Assembly (NCBI GenBank): GCA_043424675.1
Contig: JBHWPB010000002.1
Coordinates: 1 to 6,567, forward strand
Direction: 5' to 3'
From: JBHWPB01 sp043424675
Lineage (GTDB): Bacteria > Bacillota > Bacilli > Lactobacillales > Carnobacteriaceae_A
DNA length: 6,567 nucleotides
The stretch's first letter is position 1. Each line of letters begins with the position of its first letter. The notes beneath the pieces are model-generated. The model saw only the letters and a list, made by a program, of their open reading frames with translations, did no database searches and was not told the DNA's origin. Position numbers and translations under genes: made by a program. This document shows positions 6,015 through 6,567 of this stretch, in pieces.

Positions 6015-6557
6015 TTATATTTTTTGCAGGACGACAGGGCGGACGCGCTTCGTCAGCACGATCGCGAAAGTAAGTTTCAAAAGATCTCCCGGCAAGAAAG
6101 ATAACCCCGCGAGTAAAGCCGCCACCAATCCGAACTCATTATCTAGATAGACATTCATAATCGACGTCATATAGAGCAGACCGATCGCATATGTAATGAC
6201 TATATTGATAAGACCCGCTGTGATAAATTCTATGAAAGAAGGATCTTTTTTGTTTTCTAAATATCGCGCTTGAAAGTAACTAGCCGGTAGAAAACTTAAA
6301 ATAAAGCCGAAACTTGGGGTAACCACTGACTGGATACCTCCTGCAAAGCCTGAAAAAACGGGGAGGCTGAGCAAGCCGAGGCTTAAAAATAGAAAGGTAG
6401 AAAGAAAAGCATTTTTTGGCGAAAGTAAAAAACCAATTAAAAACACTGCCAAGGTTTGAAGGGTAAGAGGGACAGGACCGATCGGAACAGCAAGCTGGGA
6501 AGAAACCACTAATAAAGAAGTCATAAACGCTATGGTTGTAAGGTCTTTTGTTCGCAT
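6015..6557 (-). CDS. bioY: Biotin ECF transporter substrate-binding subunit BioY
   Basis: Integral membrane S component that binds biotin and works with an EcfT/EcfA energizing module, usually encoded elsewhere in Bacillota; none is in this window. The 180 residues are highly hydrophobic, with about six membrane segments: roughly 7-26, 32-48, 51-68, 75-95, 108-132 and 140-168. BioY features are the opening MRTKDL, the segment PIGPVPLTLQTLAVFL (25-40), GLLSLPVFSGFAGG (61-74) and the C-terminal LPGDLLKL (155-162), whose Asp and Lys belong to the biotin-binding region of the family. Length is close to the usual 180-195. The ATG at 6557 matches family N-termini, but only ten bases are visible upstream, the frame stays open to the window edge and no ribosome site can be seen, so a slightly earlier start is possible. 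Its terminator precedes the pycA promoter, so it is probably a separate unit that supplies cofactor to the neighbouring carboxylase. Confidence 0.93.
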   Translation of the reverse strand: MRTKDLTTIAFMTSLLVVSSQLAVPIGPVPLTLQTLAVFLIGFLLSPKNAFLSTFLFLSLGLLSLPVFSGFAGGIQSVVTPSFGFILSFLPASYFQARYLENKKDPSFIEFITAGLINIVITYAIGLLYMTSIMNVYLDNEFGLVAALLAGLSFLPGDLLKLTFAIVLTKRVRPVVLQKI

Positions 6558-6567
6558 AACTGGACAT

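Noticed and set aside
6280..6567. 95-codon open frame on the - strand overlapping bioY
   Set aside because: It is a shifted reading of bioY. The bioY frame carries the conserved family motifs and this one carries none.

Overview
The window looks like chromosome of a low-GC Gram-positive bacterium (Bacillota). The evidence is AT-rich intergenic DNA, strong AGGAGG-type ribosome binding sites, consensus sigma-A-like promoters and hairpin-plus-T-tract terminators. The proteins resemble those of Lactobacillales, perhaps Carnobacteriaceae-like, and PckA is strongly acidic (about 92 Asp/Glu against 57 Lys/Arg by hand count), which would suit a salt- or alkali-adapted organism. The genus cannot be fixed from this sequence.

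Layout, left to right. Bases 1-87 hold the tail of an unseen upstream region and a probable promoter. A small GlcG/HbpS-family gene follows on the + strand (88-489) with its own terminator. The other genes are all on the - strand and converge on it. Read in transcription order they are bioY (6557-6015, substrate-binding membrane subunit of a biotin ECF transporter) with a terminator, a 302-bp regulatory gap, pycA (5712-2269, full-length biotin-dependent pyruvate carboxylase), and, 25 bp further on, pckA (2243-609, ATP-type PEP carboxykinase) with its terminator. I see no rRNA, tRNA, CRISPR array, transposon or phage gene.

How the genes fit together: BioY imports biotin, the cofactor of PycA. 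PycA makes oxaloacetate from pyruvate, and PckA can turn oxaloacetate into PEP. pycA and pckA appear to form one operon, so the cell makes both halves of the pyruvate-to-PEP bypass together. That would feed gluconeogenesis or PEP supply from pyruvate or lactate, and PycA alone would supply oxaloacetate for aspartate.

This is mostly a core-metabolism region and I do not see an undescribed system in it. The points most worth a second look are the PckA sequence, which departs from textbook ATP-PEPCK motifs, the co-operonic pycA-pckA arrangement, and the pycA control region. That region has an exact 13-bp direct repeat 50 bp apart with one copy on the -35 box, a CggR-like CGGGAC patch, and a GTG start overlapped by a better-placed out-of-frame ATG.
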